From assembly GCA_030704615.1 (NCBI GenBank), contig CM060734.1:33744042-33808041 (forward strand): 64,000 nucleotides of DNA. The letters are read 5' to 3'. Below are positions 1-11,282 of this stretch, in pieces; the first letter of the stretch is position 1; the number at the start of each line of letters is the position of its first letter. Under the pieces are notes generated by a model, which was not told where the DNA came from, ran no database searches, and was given only the letters and a program-made list of their open reading frames with translations. The DNA is from Takakia lepidozioides. Taxonomy: Eukaryota > Streptophyta > Takakiopsida > Takakiales > Takakiaceae. Position numbers and translations under genes: made by a program.

Positions 1-880
1 CATTCTTGAGTTTGGCTGTGGTTGTGTCGTATGAATTCGCAGGTGCCTGTATGTGGGCGGGAAGGATGTCGAACCGATTTGTGTTCTCATTTGAGGGGGA
101 TACGGCCTTGTACGATTACAATTTGGCGGGCCTTCAGCGTCTGCCTCCGACTGAGGATCCCAAAAATGCAGAAGAGGACGTGGAAGGAGAGGAGGAAGAT
201 GAAGAGGAGGAAGTCCGGGAAATTCGTTCGATGCAGGGGCGCCCGAAGCCGCTTCCCCCAATGACTGTCTTCGAGTGAGTTGCACCATAGTAAGTGTATT
301 GGTTTCGGTTGTAGGGACCATGCAACCTGCCGATGATTCCCTGTTTGAATTCTCTAATGTACTTCATTCTATGTTTGTGCGTACACTCAGCCTTGCAGAG
401 TCGTCCGACGAGGAGAAGCTGGGAGACTTGCTCGAATCGGACCCTGTTGCAGAGGAGGAGACGCCATTCTTTGCCAGAAAATCGTTTCTCGCGAGTCCCC
501 AGAAGCCCTTTTTTCTACCAGCCTATGCAGACACGGCTGCCAAAGAAGCCATCAGGAGGGAGGATAGGCCTACTCGGTTAGAGCAATTGACATACGGGAA
601 TGAGCAGAGAATTATAATGAGGCGTGAGGCCAAACATAGAATTGTGAAAGGCAGACTAGGGAAGTTCGTAATAGAATCCGCGTCCGAGAGCGAGGGGAAT
701 GTTGAGGACACTTCCGCACCCAGGTGGACACTCCCGGCTGGTGAGGATGGTATTTTTGAGGGGAGGGCTTCTCAGAGTAACAGCGGTAGCGGCAGTGCAG
801 GTTCGGAGGCAGGTGGAAGGCAGCCATCCTTGCATGAGGGCGGGGATGCATCGGATAGTGATAGCGGATCCTCACCATAG
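1..880 (+). CDS. Acidic hypothetical protein, 3' exons (gene A), 5' end outside window
   Basis: Two open blocks, 6-274 and 391-880, join in frame if an intron at 275-390 (GTGAGT donor, CACTCAG acceptor) is removed. The joined product runs from a Glu/Asp-rich stretch (EEDEEEEV) into SSDEEKLGDLLESD, with a basic middle and a Ser/Gly-rich C terminus ending at the TAG before 880. No ATG supports a start at the left edge, so upstream exons are probably missing. No domain is recognised. It lies just upstream of the first palindromic motif copies and, like genes B and D, may be cargo of a MULE-type element; that is inference. The low-complexity composition makes function unguessable. Moderate confidence that it is coding. 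Confidence 0.5.
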
Positions 881-1123
881 CAAAGTCTCATTTGGATCCT
901 TTTGTTGTACAGTTCTGAAACACTTAATGAAAATATTGACGATTTGAAAAATCATTGTGTTCAGACTTCTTGTCCATTCCCTACATTTCTTCCGCCAACC
1001 AAAATCTATAATAAAAGCAGAAGAGACGCAAACTTCAGTGAAGAACCCTACAAGTAATTTATGCACACCATCGAGCCGGGAACTTGAAGCCATGAAAACC
1101 CTGCCGTTTCTAACATTCCTATT
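881..1123. other. Non-coding spacer downstream of gene A
   Basis: No supported gene. Short AT-rich stretch between the gene A stop and the first copies of the palindromic motif; no poly(A) signal can be assigned with confidence. Confidence 0.4.
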
Positions 1124-1408
1124 CGGAAATTTGGCGCCGAAATAGCCCAGTTTGCGCCTTCGTTATATGGGCCTCAAAAATTCCACGGATGAATTACTGC
1201 ACCAAAATATTGCGATGGAAGCCTTCAGCACAAGGCACTTCACCACATTCCACTTGGGTATTTCGGCGCTGAAATTGCCCGTTCTGCGCCTTTAAATACC
1301 GCACTATATCACATTTTAAGAGGTAATTTCGGTGCCGAAATACCCCGGTGGATGTCTTCAAAACACCATTTTAGCACACTGCTCTTGGGAATAACGGCGC
1401 CGAAATTC
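1124..1408. repeat. Palindromic-motif cluster, left outer group
   Basis: Four copies of the GGCGCC-centred motif have centres near 1135, 1267, 1333 and 1398, which is spacing of 132 (twice 66), 66 and 65 bp. The copy at 1391 has the variant half-site AATAACGG on its left, the mirror of the variant used in the 11283-11690 group. No coding potential apart from short ORFs created by the motif itself. Confidence 0.75.
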
Positions 1409-1503
1409 CTCATTCCGCATCCTGGACCAGGAGAAACAGACCCTATTACCGAGGTAAGAGGACATAACACCGTCAATAAAGGCAGGAAAATTCCAATTCC
1501 GCG

Positions 1504-1583
1504 GATGCCCGCTCATGAGCTCATAGGCTCATAGGCTCATGGGCTCATGCGCTCATGAAATAGTAAACCTCGGTTGAAACAGA
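1504..1583 (+). repeat. GCTCATGAGCTCAT module, left copy, and candidate element boundary
   Basis: The octamer-like unit GCTCATGA/GCTCATAG repeats about five times and is followed by AAATAGTAAACCTCGGTTGAAAC. A related module with the same orientation and order lies at 11889-11948 (GCTCATGAGCTCATGG, then AATAGCAACCCCCG). GGTTGAAAC at 1571 is also the inverse of GTTTCAACC at the far end. The pair may mark element ends, either as direct repeats or as short terminal inverted repeats; no matching 9-bp target duplication was seen. Confidence 0.5.
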
Positions 1584-1960
1584 GCCGTCATGACTCACTG
1601 AATGCTTGAATCGACGAATATCTGAAAGGTGGAGTGGCATAGCGATGACAGGATCTGACATACATAGATCTTTGTTTTTACAAACGTGGCATTCAGACGA
1701 CAAGTGTTCCAAGCCTAGCTTTCACCCACTTTGGTATTTCACCTACAGCTGCAGAACTGCTGGCTCCAACAGAGCGATGCATCATGCAAGTGGAAGTTGT
1801 CAATGCACAAGGTATTTGGGCACCGAAATACGGAGTGGACCGTGCCCCAATTACCCAGAACTCACATCTTGCAGAGGTATATTTCGGCGCCGCAATATCC
1901 ATCGCAGCTTAACCAAATCATCTAAACTGCAAATAGGGGGATGCATTGTCAGCAGATTAC
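1584..1960. other. 3' flank or last intron of gene B, with two motif copies
   Basis: Contains motif copies centred near 1822 and 1888 (66 bp apart). The gene B exon ending at 1961 has a good donor (CAG/GTAATC on the minus strand), so a further 3' exon should lie here or upstream, but none can be defended. Confidence 0.35.
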
Positions 1961-4143
1961 CTGAACAGGACACGCATTGCCGCTTTGTCGGCACCCTCCT
2001 GCTCTTCGATGTATACGCTGCGTCTTGCCTTTGCAATTTCTCTGAAAAAGAGGTTTGCGAAGCGCCCTCGCCATGACTGCACGTAGTTCTCCATTGTCTC
2101 AGGCTTCGTCCAGTCGATCTGTAACTTGAAAGTGGTGGTGTTGCAGTCCAATTGCTCCTGGGCGTGGGTCAGTACCTGCATCATGGCAGGTTTCCAAAAC
2201 ATTCATGATTTTGAAATTGCGACGAGGTCCAACACAGAATAGGAGAAAATTATACCTGATGCCACCAAGTCATGACATTGAGCCAGTCGTTCATTTTGTC
2301 GTCTGTTGGCTCGATGGGAAAGTGGTACAGCAGCTTCGTGTTTGTATGGCCGTTCCAGATTCGCAGCCACCTCGTCTGCAGCCACCTCACATCGGTCAGA
2401 CAAGAACTCCAACATAAGAATCGCGAGAAGTCACAAAACAAGAATAAACACATGCTTACCTTCTCCGCCGGCTCAACACAGGACACTGCGATGTGATGAA
2501 GTTTCTCCATGGACATTTCCGGTTTCATGGGTCTGGAGTAATGCAGTCCTATCTCCGCCAGGAACTCGGCACCAAGACCAGGGTCAGCGATTGCAACTTG
2601 CTTAACAAGTTTGGACCTGTACTTGGTCCGGGATTGCTTCCCTGCCTGCACAATATGACTCTCTATCGACGCGTCCGCCTTGTTGGGGGCATCATTCTCA
2701 AAGAACTGCCTTTTGGCATAGGCCAAGTCATCCCTGATGTTCGTCTGCATTCCCATACCCAGCAGATACAGTCAGGCCACGGATCCCTGCAACAAATAAC
2801 ATTAAATTGATACTGAAATTTGAGATGAACCTCACCGAATAGAGGATCTCCACCATGGCGTCCAGTGTTGGTCGGTACCAGGTGCGATCTGCTTTCGCTA
2901 GGGACTTCCTGTACAGCTCGGGATCGAGGGACTTTCGGAAGTCCGTCAGCGGAGCTGTCCCCACTTCTTGCACTCTGTAGAGCGTATGTGCCAGATGAGT
3001 TTCCACGAAGGCCCTCTCTGTTACCCTGCCATGGAGAAAAAAAACAACATGAAAATATGATTTCGGCACAGCAATCCAATTTCCAGTTCATAGAGTGCAT
3101 GACAGTGGTGAACATTGCCTATTTCGGCGCCGCAATAGGCAGTACACAAGGATGTAATTGTATACTTACAGATTTATATCCGCCATGGCACCCTTCAACA
3201 GTCCTCTGTCCCTGACGTCCACCTTCACGACAATGCAGTCCACCATGTAATGCCAACTGATATCTTGCGGATGCATTTCAGCAATGTACTCTGTCCAGGC
3301 AAGCATCCTGTGGTTCCCGTCCCAAACGAAGAACATCTTCCCTTCCATGTGTGCGAATGTGGGATTAGTCTTCAGATAGGCTTCAAACTCGGCATTAACA
3401 GTGTGCCAGTGGGGGCCCCAATTCTGAAGCTCCTCTGCAGTGGGGCCCCTTGTGACACCCTGGTCATTCTCAATGGAAACGTAGAATGCTGCCGACCCCC
3501 GTCTGTACCCTTCTCTGAAGTTGTGCTTCAGTCGATCGATATCCCCTGGCAGTGCTTGCCTTACAACTGGAAGGCTTACCATGCGACACAAAGGAACTTT
3601 GAGGTTCTCCGGATACACCATGGAGCCCAAAACGCGGCCTATGTTGCTATGAGTCTCTGCCAGCAACCTGTTTGCTGCTATGTTCATGTCTCGTGCGCTC
3701 ATGAGCATACCCGCCACCAGTTTCTTACTTGTATCACCTCTGTCACTTCCCTCACCCCTCTCACCAGCCTGTGTACTGTCCTGGAGGTTTTGCTCCTCCG
3801 CAAGCTCCAGCAGGTTCTGATCGTCGCCAAGTCGTACCACGTTATCGTCCTCTCCTTCTGTCAGTTGAATGGGCCGCCCTTCTGCAGATCCGACTCCCAC
3901 ATCTCTAGCGGCCTCCACCGCATCTGTGTTTTCTGAAATTGACTGCAAACCCAATATCTCCGCTTCCAGTCTCCCTAGGGGTTTTACTGGCGAAGCCATG
4001 GGCTCCTTCTGCCTCGATGCACTTCCACCTTGTGAGCGCAGCACCCGGGCAGGAGTATCCAAAGTTGACTGTGTTGCCTCGCCCCCCTGCGATCCCTCCC
4101 CAGCTCCCATGTCAAACAAACAGGAAAACATGAGACACTGCAC
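1961..4143 (-). CDS. Five-exon protein with ParB/sulfiredoxin-like DGNHR motif (gene B), probably decaying
   Basis: Minus-strand exons inferred from GT-AG sites and frame: 4143-3171, 3025-2836, 2786-2460, 2375-2256 and 2175-1961, roughly 600 residues. Exon 1 has a low-complexity N terminus, then a folded region whose FFVWDGNHRMLAW (near 3290-3330) matches the DGxHR-type box of ParB/sulfiredoxin-fold proteins; that family includes DNA-partitioning CTPases, nucleases and sulfiredoxin. The rest is Trp- and charge-rich and unrecognised. Intron 1 (3026-3170) holds two copies of the palindromic motif. Exon 3 has an in-frame TGA at 2772-2774, consistent with a CGA-to-TGA change, so this copy may be inactive or the splice choice may differ. 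An alternative start is the Met at 4110. The last exon is not identified. Function unproven. Confidence 0.6.
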
Positions 4144-4255
4144 GCCAAAAAAAAGGTGTAAAAGGAATATTGCGTATGGAGTGCTTCACATCCGCGAAGC
4201 ACGAATCTCTCACTGGTGGGCGATCCGAGTCTCCGGATAACGAGGTCTACATTTC

Positions 4256-4680
4256 ATGCATGAGACGGAGCTTAAGTCGTGTCGTCGGCGGCTTCCCAAA
4301 ATCCCGCGTCCTCCTCTTTGCCGGAGTCGCCTGACCTTCCACAAACTCTATGCTACCACTATGCCGCATAAGGAGAGGAAACGCAGGAGAACGTCCCTGC
4401 AGAAGGGCAAGGAGCGAGAGAGCGAAGCGGAGGAACATGCAACCACTATGCACGAGCAGATGCGTAAGCAGCCACGTCTCCCGAAGCGTTGCCACCGTCC
4501 AACACTTTTTGCCGTATGGGTGATGAAGAGATTGTGACCCCTGACATGTTTGCACGGATGAAGTCGACTGGAACACGACGCGTGCCAGTTCCAGCCACCA
4601 GTACAAGACGGTTTATCCGAATTGCGGCACCGAAATACGTTCCGTACACCGGATGCTGTTCCCGGAGCAGCCGGCATTGA
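4256..4680 (+). pseudogene. Possible degenerate basic-protein ORF, divergent from gene B
   Basis: From ATG 4362 a Lys/Arg/Glu-rich stretch (HKERKRRRTSLQKGKERE) is readable. After a frame change near 4470-4480 another coding-like stretch follows, containing MGDEEIVTPDMFARMKSTG. A single small indel would join the two. It starts about 110 bp from the gene B start, so the genes would share a divergent promoter. The opposite strand is also partly open here, so orientation is not certain. The 3' part runs into a motif copy at 4619-4637. No family recognised. Confidence 0.3.
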
Positions 4681-6370
4681 ATGAAATATCCGCACATCAT
4701 GAAACCCAACCGCCAAGAAAATCCCCTGCCTATGACATTCAACAGTCAGATCGGTACGTTTCAACAGCGGACGGATGAATTTCGGCGCCGAAATTCATCC
4801 TATTCAAGTGCTTTCATACGTAAACTTACGAATTTCGGTGCCGCAATTCATCGCTTCCGAAGTCCTCATCCGTCATGAGCAAACCTGTCAGTGGGATATC
4901 GGAGCCGGAATTAATTCCGGGACAGTGAAAACGGTTGTACTTGGACACATTTCATCCATATTTCGGCGCCGAAATTCATTACGGATATCTCCGTCCGTGC
5001 GTAGACGAGGTGAAATCATCATTATTTCGGCGCCGAAATTCATCCAGAGCGAAGACTAAATTGGCACCATGTTACGCTTTGCCGCCATCATTGCCCCTGA
5101 CGGATGCTGTCCATGCCTGTTGGACTTGCCATTTTTGGACATTTAACTATAATTTCGGCGCCGAAATTATACTTTATATGCGGCAACGTCCCGTGCGAAA
5201 AAGACCACTTAATGGATACTGTCGGTTTCAAATGAAAAAAAAACGGCTAAAATGCAATTAATTTTGACAAAAGTGGTTTAATATGCCGATTTCTCCATTA
5301 AATGCAGAATATTCCTGTTATATTCGTCGGAACGGGGTATTTCCAACGATTTACGGAAAATTTTCATCCAAAAGCAAAAAGTAAGTGCCGGGTTTGGACG
5401 AATTTCGGCGCCGAAATTCATCCGTCGCATAGAAAATGTAATATTAGAGTTACTCATTGCGGACAGTAAGGATGAATTTCGGCGTCGAAATTCATCCATT
5501 TCAAAGAAAAATAAATATTGGAGGGAGGGCATTGGAGGAATTTCGGCGCCGAAATCCGGCGCTCAAACCCTGAAAAGAATTTGGAGGGATGAAGTCGGCT
5601 GAATTTCGGCGCCGAAATTCATTGCTCGCGAAGAAAAAATAAAATTCGGGAGGACTTCGGATGAATTTTGGCGCCGAAATTCATTGCTCGCGAAGGAAAG
5701 TAAAAAATTTCGGGAGGACTTCGAATGAATTTCGGCGCCGAAATTCAATGCTCGCGAAGAAAAAAACAAAATTGGGAGGATTTCGGTTGAATTTCGGCGC
5801 CGAAATTCATTGCTCGCGAAGAAAAAAGAAAATTAAAAGGGAGTACTTGGATGAGATTCGGCGCCAAAGTTCATCTGTCGCAAAGAAAAATAAAAACAGA
5901 AAGGACCTCCGATGAATTCTGGCACCGAAATCCATCCGCAGGGCAGCAGAATTAGGGTCGGAAAAGGAGATGAAGAATGAATTTCGGCGCCGAAATACAT
6001 CCATTCTGCCGATTCAGGATTACTGTCATTGGAAGTCGGCACCGATATCCGGACACGTGGTCAATCACGACTGTAATCAGGAACACATTCATCCGTATTT
6101 TGGCATCTAAATTCAACCCATATGTGCAGATACAATTTAATGAAGAAGAAGTTCATCCGAATTTTGGCACCGAAATCCATCCGTTGGGTGCTTGGTCAGT
6201 TTAATGAGGTAAACAAATTACGATTTCTGTTGCCAGAATTCATCCCTTGGCTTCCAAAGCTGTTACATGATAGAGATGTTCATCCAGATTTCGGTGCCGA
6301 AATTCATGGGAAGGCCTGATTTATTGTACCCCAAGTGGTTGTACATTACAATTCAGGCACCAAATATCCG
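4619..6370. repeat. Central array of AATTTCGGCGCCGAAATT palindromes at ~63-bp spacing
   Basis: About 22 recognisable copies of an 18-bp perfect-palindrome consensus lie in 1.75 kb. Six are exact (starts 4779, 5151, 5401, 5602, 5728, 5790). Centres from 5610 to 6358 step by 62, 64, 62, 63, 61, 65, 52, 64, 64, 63, 64 and 63 bp; gaps elsewhere are multiples of this (128 and 250 bp). Units around 5602-5830 are true tandem repeats (shared CTCGCGAAG spacer), but most spacers are unrelated while the core is kept. Copies are often followed by CATCC. The array lies directly upstream of the MULE transposase gene. It has no credible coding role: the short ORFs here are the motif read in different frames. 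Confidence 0.9.
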
Positions 6371-6555
6371 ATGTGAACTTGCTGTTTTCGTCCGTTTTTT
6401 TAACGTACGTTACACACCTTCATCTTTACGTGCACTGATCACCCATCCTGTTGGATACGGAATCCTCCAGAAAATCATTTGTGTTATTAGGTAAGACACA
6501 CTCTTCTCATTGCAGGACTTCGCTGCGGAGCGTACCGAGAGGTCCCGTCTTCAAA
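6371..6555 (+). promoter_or_regulatory. 5' leader of the MULE transposase gene with possible intron
   Basis: Between the last array copy and ATG 6556 there is a plausible short intron-like segment (TTAG/GTAAGACAC to TCATTGCAG near 6490-6515). The reading frame is open back to 6451 but without a convincing start. The promoter is presumably in or next to the palindromic array; no clear TATA box was assigned. Confidence 0.3.
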
Positions 6556-9500
6556 ATGGACTCCCGTGTTTGGGTCAACGTGTACTTCCATCCTGATTCT
6601 CTGAAAGCTAAAATACCCTGCGACCAAGGATTTGCGATTGTCACTGAGCAGTACTTGTGTGTGAAGTTTGGGCTCCGCCCTGGAACGGTGTTTTTGGAAG
6701 AGGAGACGAATGATGCTTATGGTAATTTTCTGGAAAGTGCCGTCATTCTGCATGCAGATTTCGGAAAAGGCAAAGAGTGGCGGCTCCCAGCTTCTGAATC
6801 CATCCGGTACAGTGCCCTTGGTGAAATCATGCCTAAAGAGTTCCCACGCTGGAACTTGGTTGATCCTCCTTCCACAAGAGGGTCGGGCGTGCAAGATGTG
6901 AAGGATGTGGGCACCTCTTCACAAGCAGAGAAGCCCAAACATGTGAAAAGGGAAATCCAGGAAAACAGGGAAACAGTCGTCCACGACTTATCCAGTGACG
7001 ATGAAGACTGTATGGTCCTTCCATCGTATGTTTCGAAGTCGTCCGTCACTAGGAGTGTTCAGCATACACCGTCCGACTCAACTTCCGTCCGCTCAGTAAT
7101 CGACATATTGCGGAGGATGAAGACAACGGGTTCCCGCTCCAGTGACCTTCTTAGGCTTGATTACGACAAAACTCCAATCCATTCTGTGGAAACTTTGCCT
7201 GATGTTGTGGATGGGAATGCTATCTACGAGTTCCCTCCAGTGCCGGCAGGCGCAGGCCCAGACGGCATGCTCGCAGGAATGAACAGGAAACATGACGGCC
7301 ACCCTTGGTGTGTCACCAAAACTTCATCGTCCAACCTGGGTGATGGAGTTCGAGTGAGATATGTATTGTGTGCTGGGCATCTTAAATGTTTCTCGAGCAC
7401 ATGTTACCATTACACTAGCAAAGGCACCAGGATTGAGACTGACTGGATTGGCAATTCGTCGACCCCATTTTGGCCTCAAGGTAGAGTTCCTGCAGGGACG
7501 TTCAAGTGTGCCCATTGCAACGCAGCCCCTACGTGCATGGCAGTGTGCAACGCCAAGCAGTACTACGTCGGGACCGTCGGCCCAGCGTGCACCAGAGCAT
7601 GCATTCACATCGGAAAGCATGAGCACCCCCTCGCCAGAGGCAATTGCAGAGTCGCTTTTCAACAAGCCCAGGATATTATCAAGGAGGAGGTGAGGTTGAG
7701 GCCGGGTGCAAAACCAAAGCAGATACAGCTCGCATCGGCACATAGGATTGCAATTGGCAGAATAATGTCGGAGGACGGAAGCACAAGAGAGAAGCTGGGC
7801 GAGGGGGACATGAAGGACCTGCTGGAAGCTGTCTCCCATGTGTGCAGCCCCAATGTCAGGAACCACATTGTCAGCTGCAAGAAACGAATCGGAAGAGGAT
7901 CAGACATGCACTCCATCTTGGAAGTGAAGCGCACATGCGGCTACGACTTCATCCAAGGCAGCTTCTTTCCTGGTCAAGGCTCGGAGACGGACAGGTGCTT
8001 CATATTTAAGATGTCAACGTGCGGACCGGGGAGCGGCGTCGATTTGGTGAAGCGGATGACCAGTGGAGACCTTTCAAATTGTTGGGTCATGTTCGACCAC
8101 ATCCGGCGAATTACCAACCACGATTGGGTGACAATGGGGGCACATGTATACGACCCACATTGCAGAAAGTTGATGACCATTGCTATCTGCGAAATGAAGG
8201 GAGAAGACACAGATTCGGAGTTGCATATGTGGCGCGGAATTAATGAGCAAATGGTGAGAGCCAAGTTGCCCCCTCCCATTTTAGGGGCTTCATGGCTGAC
8301 AATGCCCAGGCAAACTGGGCTGCAGTTAGGAGGGTATATGGGGACGACCCAAAGACTCCAATGGAAGGAAAGGAGAGATCTTGCGGGTTCCACTTCATGC
8401 AGAGTTTGACGCAAAACACGAAAAGGTTCGTGGCGTCACGCCACCGGCAGGATCATATCAGTATGTGCCTAGCGTGGAAAAATGCGAATTCCATCGACGA
8501 GGCGGAGACCGAGTTTGCAACCATACGCGCCTGGTGGGTGTCTTCAGGGGCAGTGGATGTGAAAGATCAGCCAGAACTGCAAACGTGGCTTGCGTGGTGG
8601 CATTATAGATTCCGCCAGTTTGGAGACTACATGAGACAGGTAACACATTTCTGTACTTGACAATTGTTCTGTTTTGTGCTTGGACATTCTCCACAATCAG
8701 TGACATATCTAATTTCCTTCAACAGGACATGAGCTTGGAGGATGACACGGATATGCCGACGACGAACATGGCCGAATCGGTGCACTCTTCCTGGCGTGCT
8801 TCCTCTGCAGCACATCTCGTTGACATGTTGACAGCAACAACAGAAGATATTGTGAGGGCCATCATGCAACAATCTCATTACTACCAGTTTCTGGGAGGAA
8901 AGCAATGGGGTATCGGACCAGACAGGCAGGAGATGCTGATGAGGGCGGCGCATCGTTCGACCGATCCCAAAAAATGGACTGCTGCATTGCGGGAAACAAT
9001 AAGGTCAACGCCGTTACACAGTCGGGGGAACTGCCTGGAGGGCGATGTCCGCAGCCGGCCGGTGAAGAGAAGAATTGAGGACATGCCCGGAGGGGATGGG
9101 GATTCATGGAGATCAGATATGAACATCCGCACTCAACCTCGGGGCGCAACGATGTTGCGTCCCACGCCTCCACGAAGCAGGACTCGTACCCCCTCTCCTG
9201 CAGCATCCATGGAATCGCTGCCAGACTCGGGACAACATGCCGAGGATGGGCATGTTGCTCCTGTTTTCGTTACCCAATACAACATTCCAATCGTGGAGCG
9301 AGATGTGTCGGCCTCGCAGTGGAGAATTGCACGGACCCGTCCGACATTTCGTGGCAAATGTTGTGTTGTTCGTGTCGACACCAACCAGAGATGCAATGAG
9401 ATGATTCGGAGGAGCCCGCAGGGCGGTGTGCCTGCCCCTTGCTTCACAGGGAGATTTGTGTGCGCAAAGTTTGTGGAGGCCACACTGAAGGAGTTTTGGT

Positions 9501-10153
9501 TCTGCAGGCACGACATCATGTCGTGTGTGTTCGGCAAGTCCAAGTATGGTGTACAAGGCATGCCTGAACCACCGGCAGTCTGGCCTGTGGCAAGTGGTAC
9601 AGATCTTACCCTGGAGGAGGCAGACGCTCTAGGAAGTGCAGGGTTTCGACTGGTGGAGAGGACAGACGTTCCACGAAATCCAATTCCCAATCGTCATCCT
9701 CCTCCCACGAGAAGCTCTTCGCCCCGCATACCGGTGGGTGACCCCGCAGCTTGGCCCACCCATCGGTGGGGTAAACTGAAAAGACGGCGGCCACCAACAA
9801 AGGCGAACGACACCAGGATGGCCAACGCTCTTGCAATGCCCTGCATAGTGCAAGGTTGCAGGGATGTTCCTCACCCCGGGATGGGCCGCATATTTCAGTT
9901 GTCAACAGCCGGGTCTGCTGCGCGCAGTGTCGTGTATGCAATCACGGTTTCACAGTACCCAGCTTGCAACTGTGAGGACTTCCTTGTTATGGAATCGAAG
10001 AATGCAGCATACGTCCCCTGCAAACACCTTTATTACATTTTTATGAAGCGCATGAGTTGCATATCCGCAGTGGACGTCTTCATCCATGCTCCAACACTGA
10101 GTTTCAACGAGCTGCACAAGGCCCTACGGCAGGATACTGGTCGGACTGCTTGA
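6556..10153 (+). CDS. MULE-family transposase with SWIM zinc finger (gene C), one frameshift
   Basis: Reads from ATG 6556 (MDSRVWVNVYFHP) to TGA 10151-10153, about 1170 residues. Order: N-terminal beta-rich region; Ser-rich linker; Cys/His-rich DNA-binding region (about 7290-7640); MULE catalytic core with Asp in VMFDHIRR (8095) and Asp in GFMADNAQANW (8298), a diagnostic MULE block; C-terminal SWIM finger CNC...CKH (about 9964-10026). An intron at 8640-8725 (CAG/GTAACA to CAACAG/GAC) joins in phase. The frame shifts by one base inside the CCCCC run at 8269-8273; one more C would restore continuity. So it is either a recent lesion, a sequencing error, or a tiny intron choice. The product should bind element ends and catalyse cut-and-paste transposition in the nucleus. 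Confidence 0.85.
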
Positions 10154-10609
10154 CATTCCACATTCGGGAAGGAGAAAGTGGCAATTATATTACATTCATC
10201 TTCTTGCACCCTATTTTTTTGTGAGGAATTATACACTTGGTGGTGCCGCATCGCCATGGCTACATGTGAATTTCGTCCACCTTTATGAGAAGACTCCAAT
10301 TTGCTACAAATACATTGTTACTGTTCTGCAAATGTGATGCCTTTACAAGATTGCTAGTTCTGTGTCCCAGTGGGAAGGGTCCTACTGCACATTCCAGCAT
10401 TTGCATACTGCACCTTGTGCAAACAGCAATCCATACGACAAAGGACACGTCCCAGCATACTGGCAGTGAATTGCAAAAAACCTTAACAGAAGATTATCGA
10501 AGCATGTATATTCCCCATATGGCACAGGGAAGCTGCTTGATTTCTGAATGAAAATGTATGTGCCATGAGTGTCAGCGAGTTGAAACATGTCTACTCTAGC
10601 ATGCAAGAC
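10154..10609. other. Spacer between convergent genes C and D
   Basis: No gene or motif copy seen. It holds the 3' ends of the convergent transcripts of the transposase gene and gene D. Confidence 0.4.
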
Positions 10610-11176
10610 CTATGGTCCCCTCGCCCAAGAAGAAGGAACTCGAACTGGCCTCTCAAGGACCTCCTCAGTGACCGGGTGCCTATATTTGAACAAAATGTCA
10701 GTGGTTTCTGTCGCCCGGTTGAAACTAACGAGGATGTCGTGTTTATCGATAGCGCCCCCTTGGTAGAAGGACATTTTCACAGTGGGCCCTGTGTTCCCCT
10801 CCTCCTCATCCTCATAACTGAAGAGAATGTCCCCACTTTCCGAGCCAGTCCGTCCACGCGTAAAGTTTTCACCTATGCACTCATCATACGTCCACTCGCA
10901 ACAATTCCAGCGATACAGCAACGCTGTGCGTGATCTGTTTGGCTCCCACACATGCGGAAAGTCCAGGTCCATGATGCGTAGGAACCACCTGCTCCCCAGC
11001 CGGGGTCCAGGAGAATCGTGCAATCCTGCAAGAAACTCCATTGCTCTCAGCTGGACAAGTCGAGGATCGTCCCTGTAAACATCCAGGAAGACAATGATGT
11101 CGTCTGCTTTCGGGAAAATGACTCCCGTCTGGCGTCGATAGATGTGATTCGGGCACGACATGGCCTCACGACACAT
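10610..11176 (-). CDS. Unrecognised ~188-aa protein (gene D)
   Basis: Open on the minus strand from ATG 11176 (MCREAMSCPNHIYRRQTG) to a stop at 10610. The frame stays open to 11209 and a 3' splice site could lie there, so an upstream exon is possible. Composition is that of a globular protein: an alpha/beta-looking N-terminal half (GVIFPKADDIIVFLDVY), a Trp/Cys-containing middle (RWNCCEWTYDECIGE) and a hydrophilic C terminus. No domain recognised. It is convergent with the MULE transposase gene and has the right-hand palindrome group 100 bp upstream, so it is probably element cargo. Confidence rests on ORF length and composition only. Confidence 0.5.
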   Translation of the reverse strand: MCREAMSCPNHIYRRQTGVIFPKADDIIVFLDVYRDDPRLVQLRAMEFLAGLHDSPGPRLGSRWFLRIMDLDFPHVWEPNRSRTALLYRWNCCEWTYDECIGENFTRGRTGSESGDILFSYEDEEEGNTGPTVKMSFYQGGAIDKHDILVSFNRATETTDILFKYRHPVTEEVLERPVRVPSSWARGP

Positions 11177-11282
11177 CACGAACTCAAAGCAGGGGGGAGA
11201 TGGGCACAACAGAGAAGAGTGAAGAGCAAAATGAGAGCAAGGCCTCCCTCACCATAAGGCGGGTATTTGCTCTCCGACGCCC

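Noticed and set aside
1508-1556. GCTCATAGG repeats as a microsatellite only
   Set aside because: A related module with the same downstream sequence occurs 10.4 kb away, so it was kept as a possible boundary.
3250-3936. Plus-strand 228-aa ORF across gene B exon 1
   Set aside because: The opposite strand has the DGNHR motif, a long open frame and a consensus splice donor.
4681-6319. Many short ORFs containing NFGAEIH or FRRRNS in all frames
   Set aside because: They are translations of the palindrome itself; they change frame, overlap on both strands and have no start or length conservation.
4619-6370. CRISPR-like geometry: regular short palindromic repeats with ~45-bp spacers
   Set aside because: Spacers are partly tandem copies of each other, repeats are degenerate, no cas-like gene is present, and the setting is eukaryotic.
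7324-7866. Minus-strand 180-aa ORF and other long ORFs antisense to the transposase
   Set aside because: Shadow frames of the MULE coding region.
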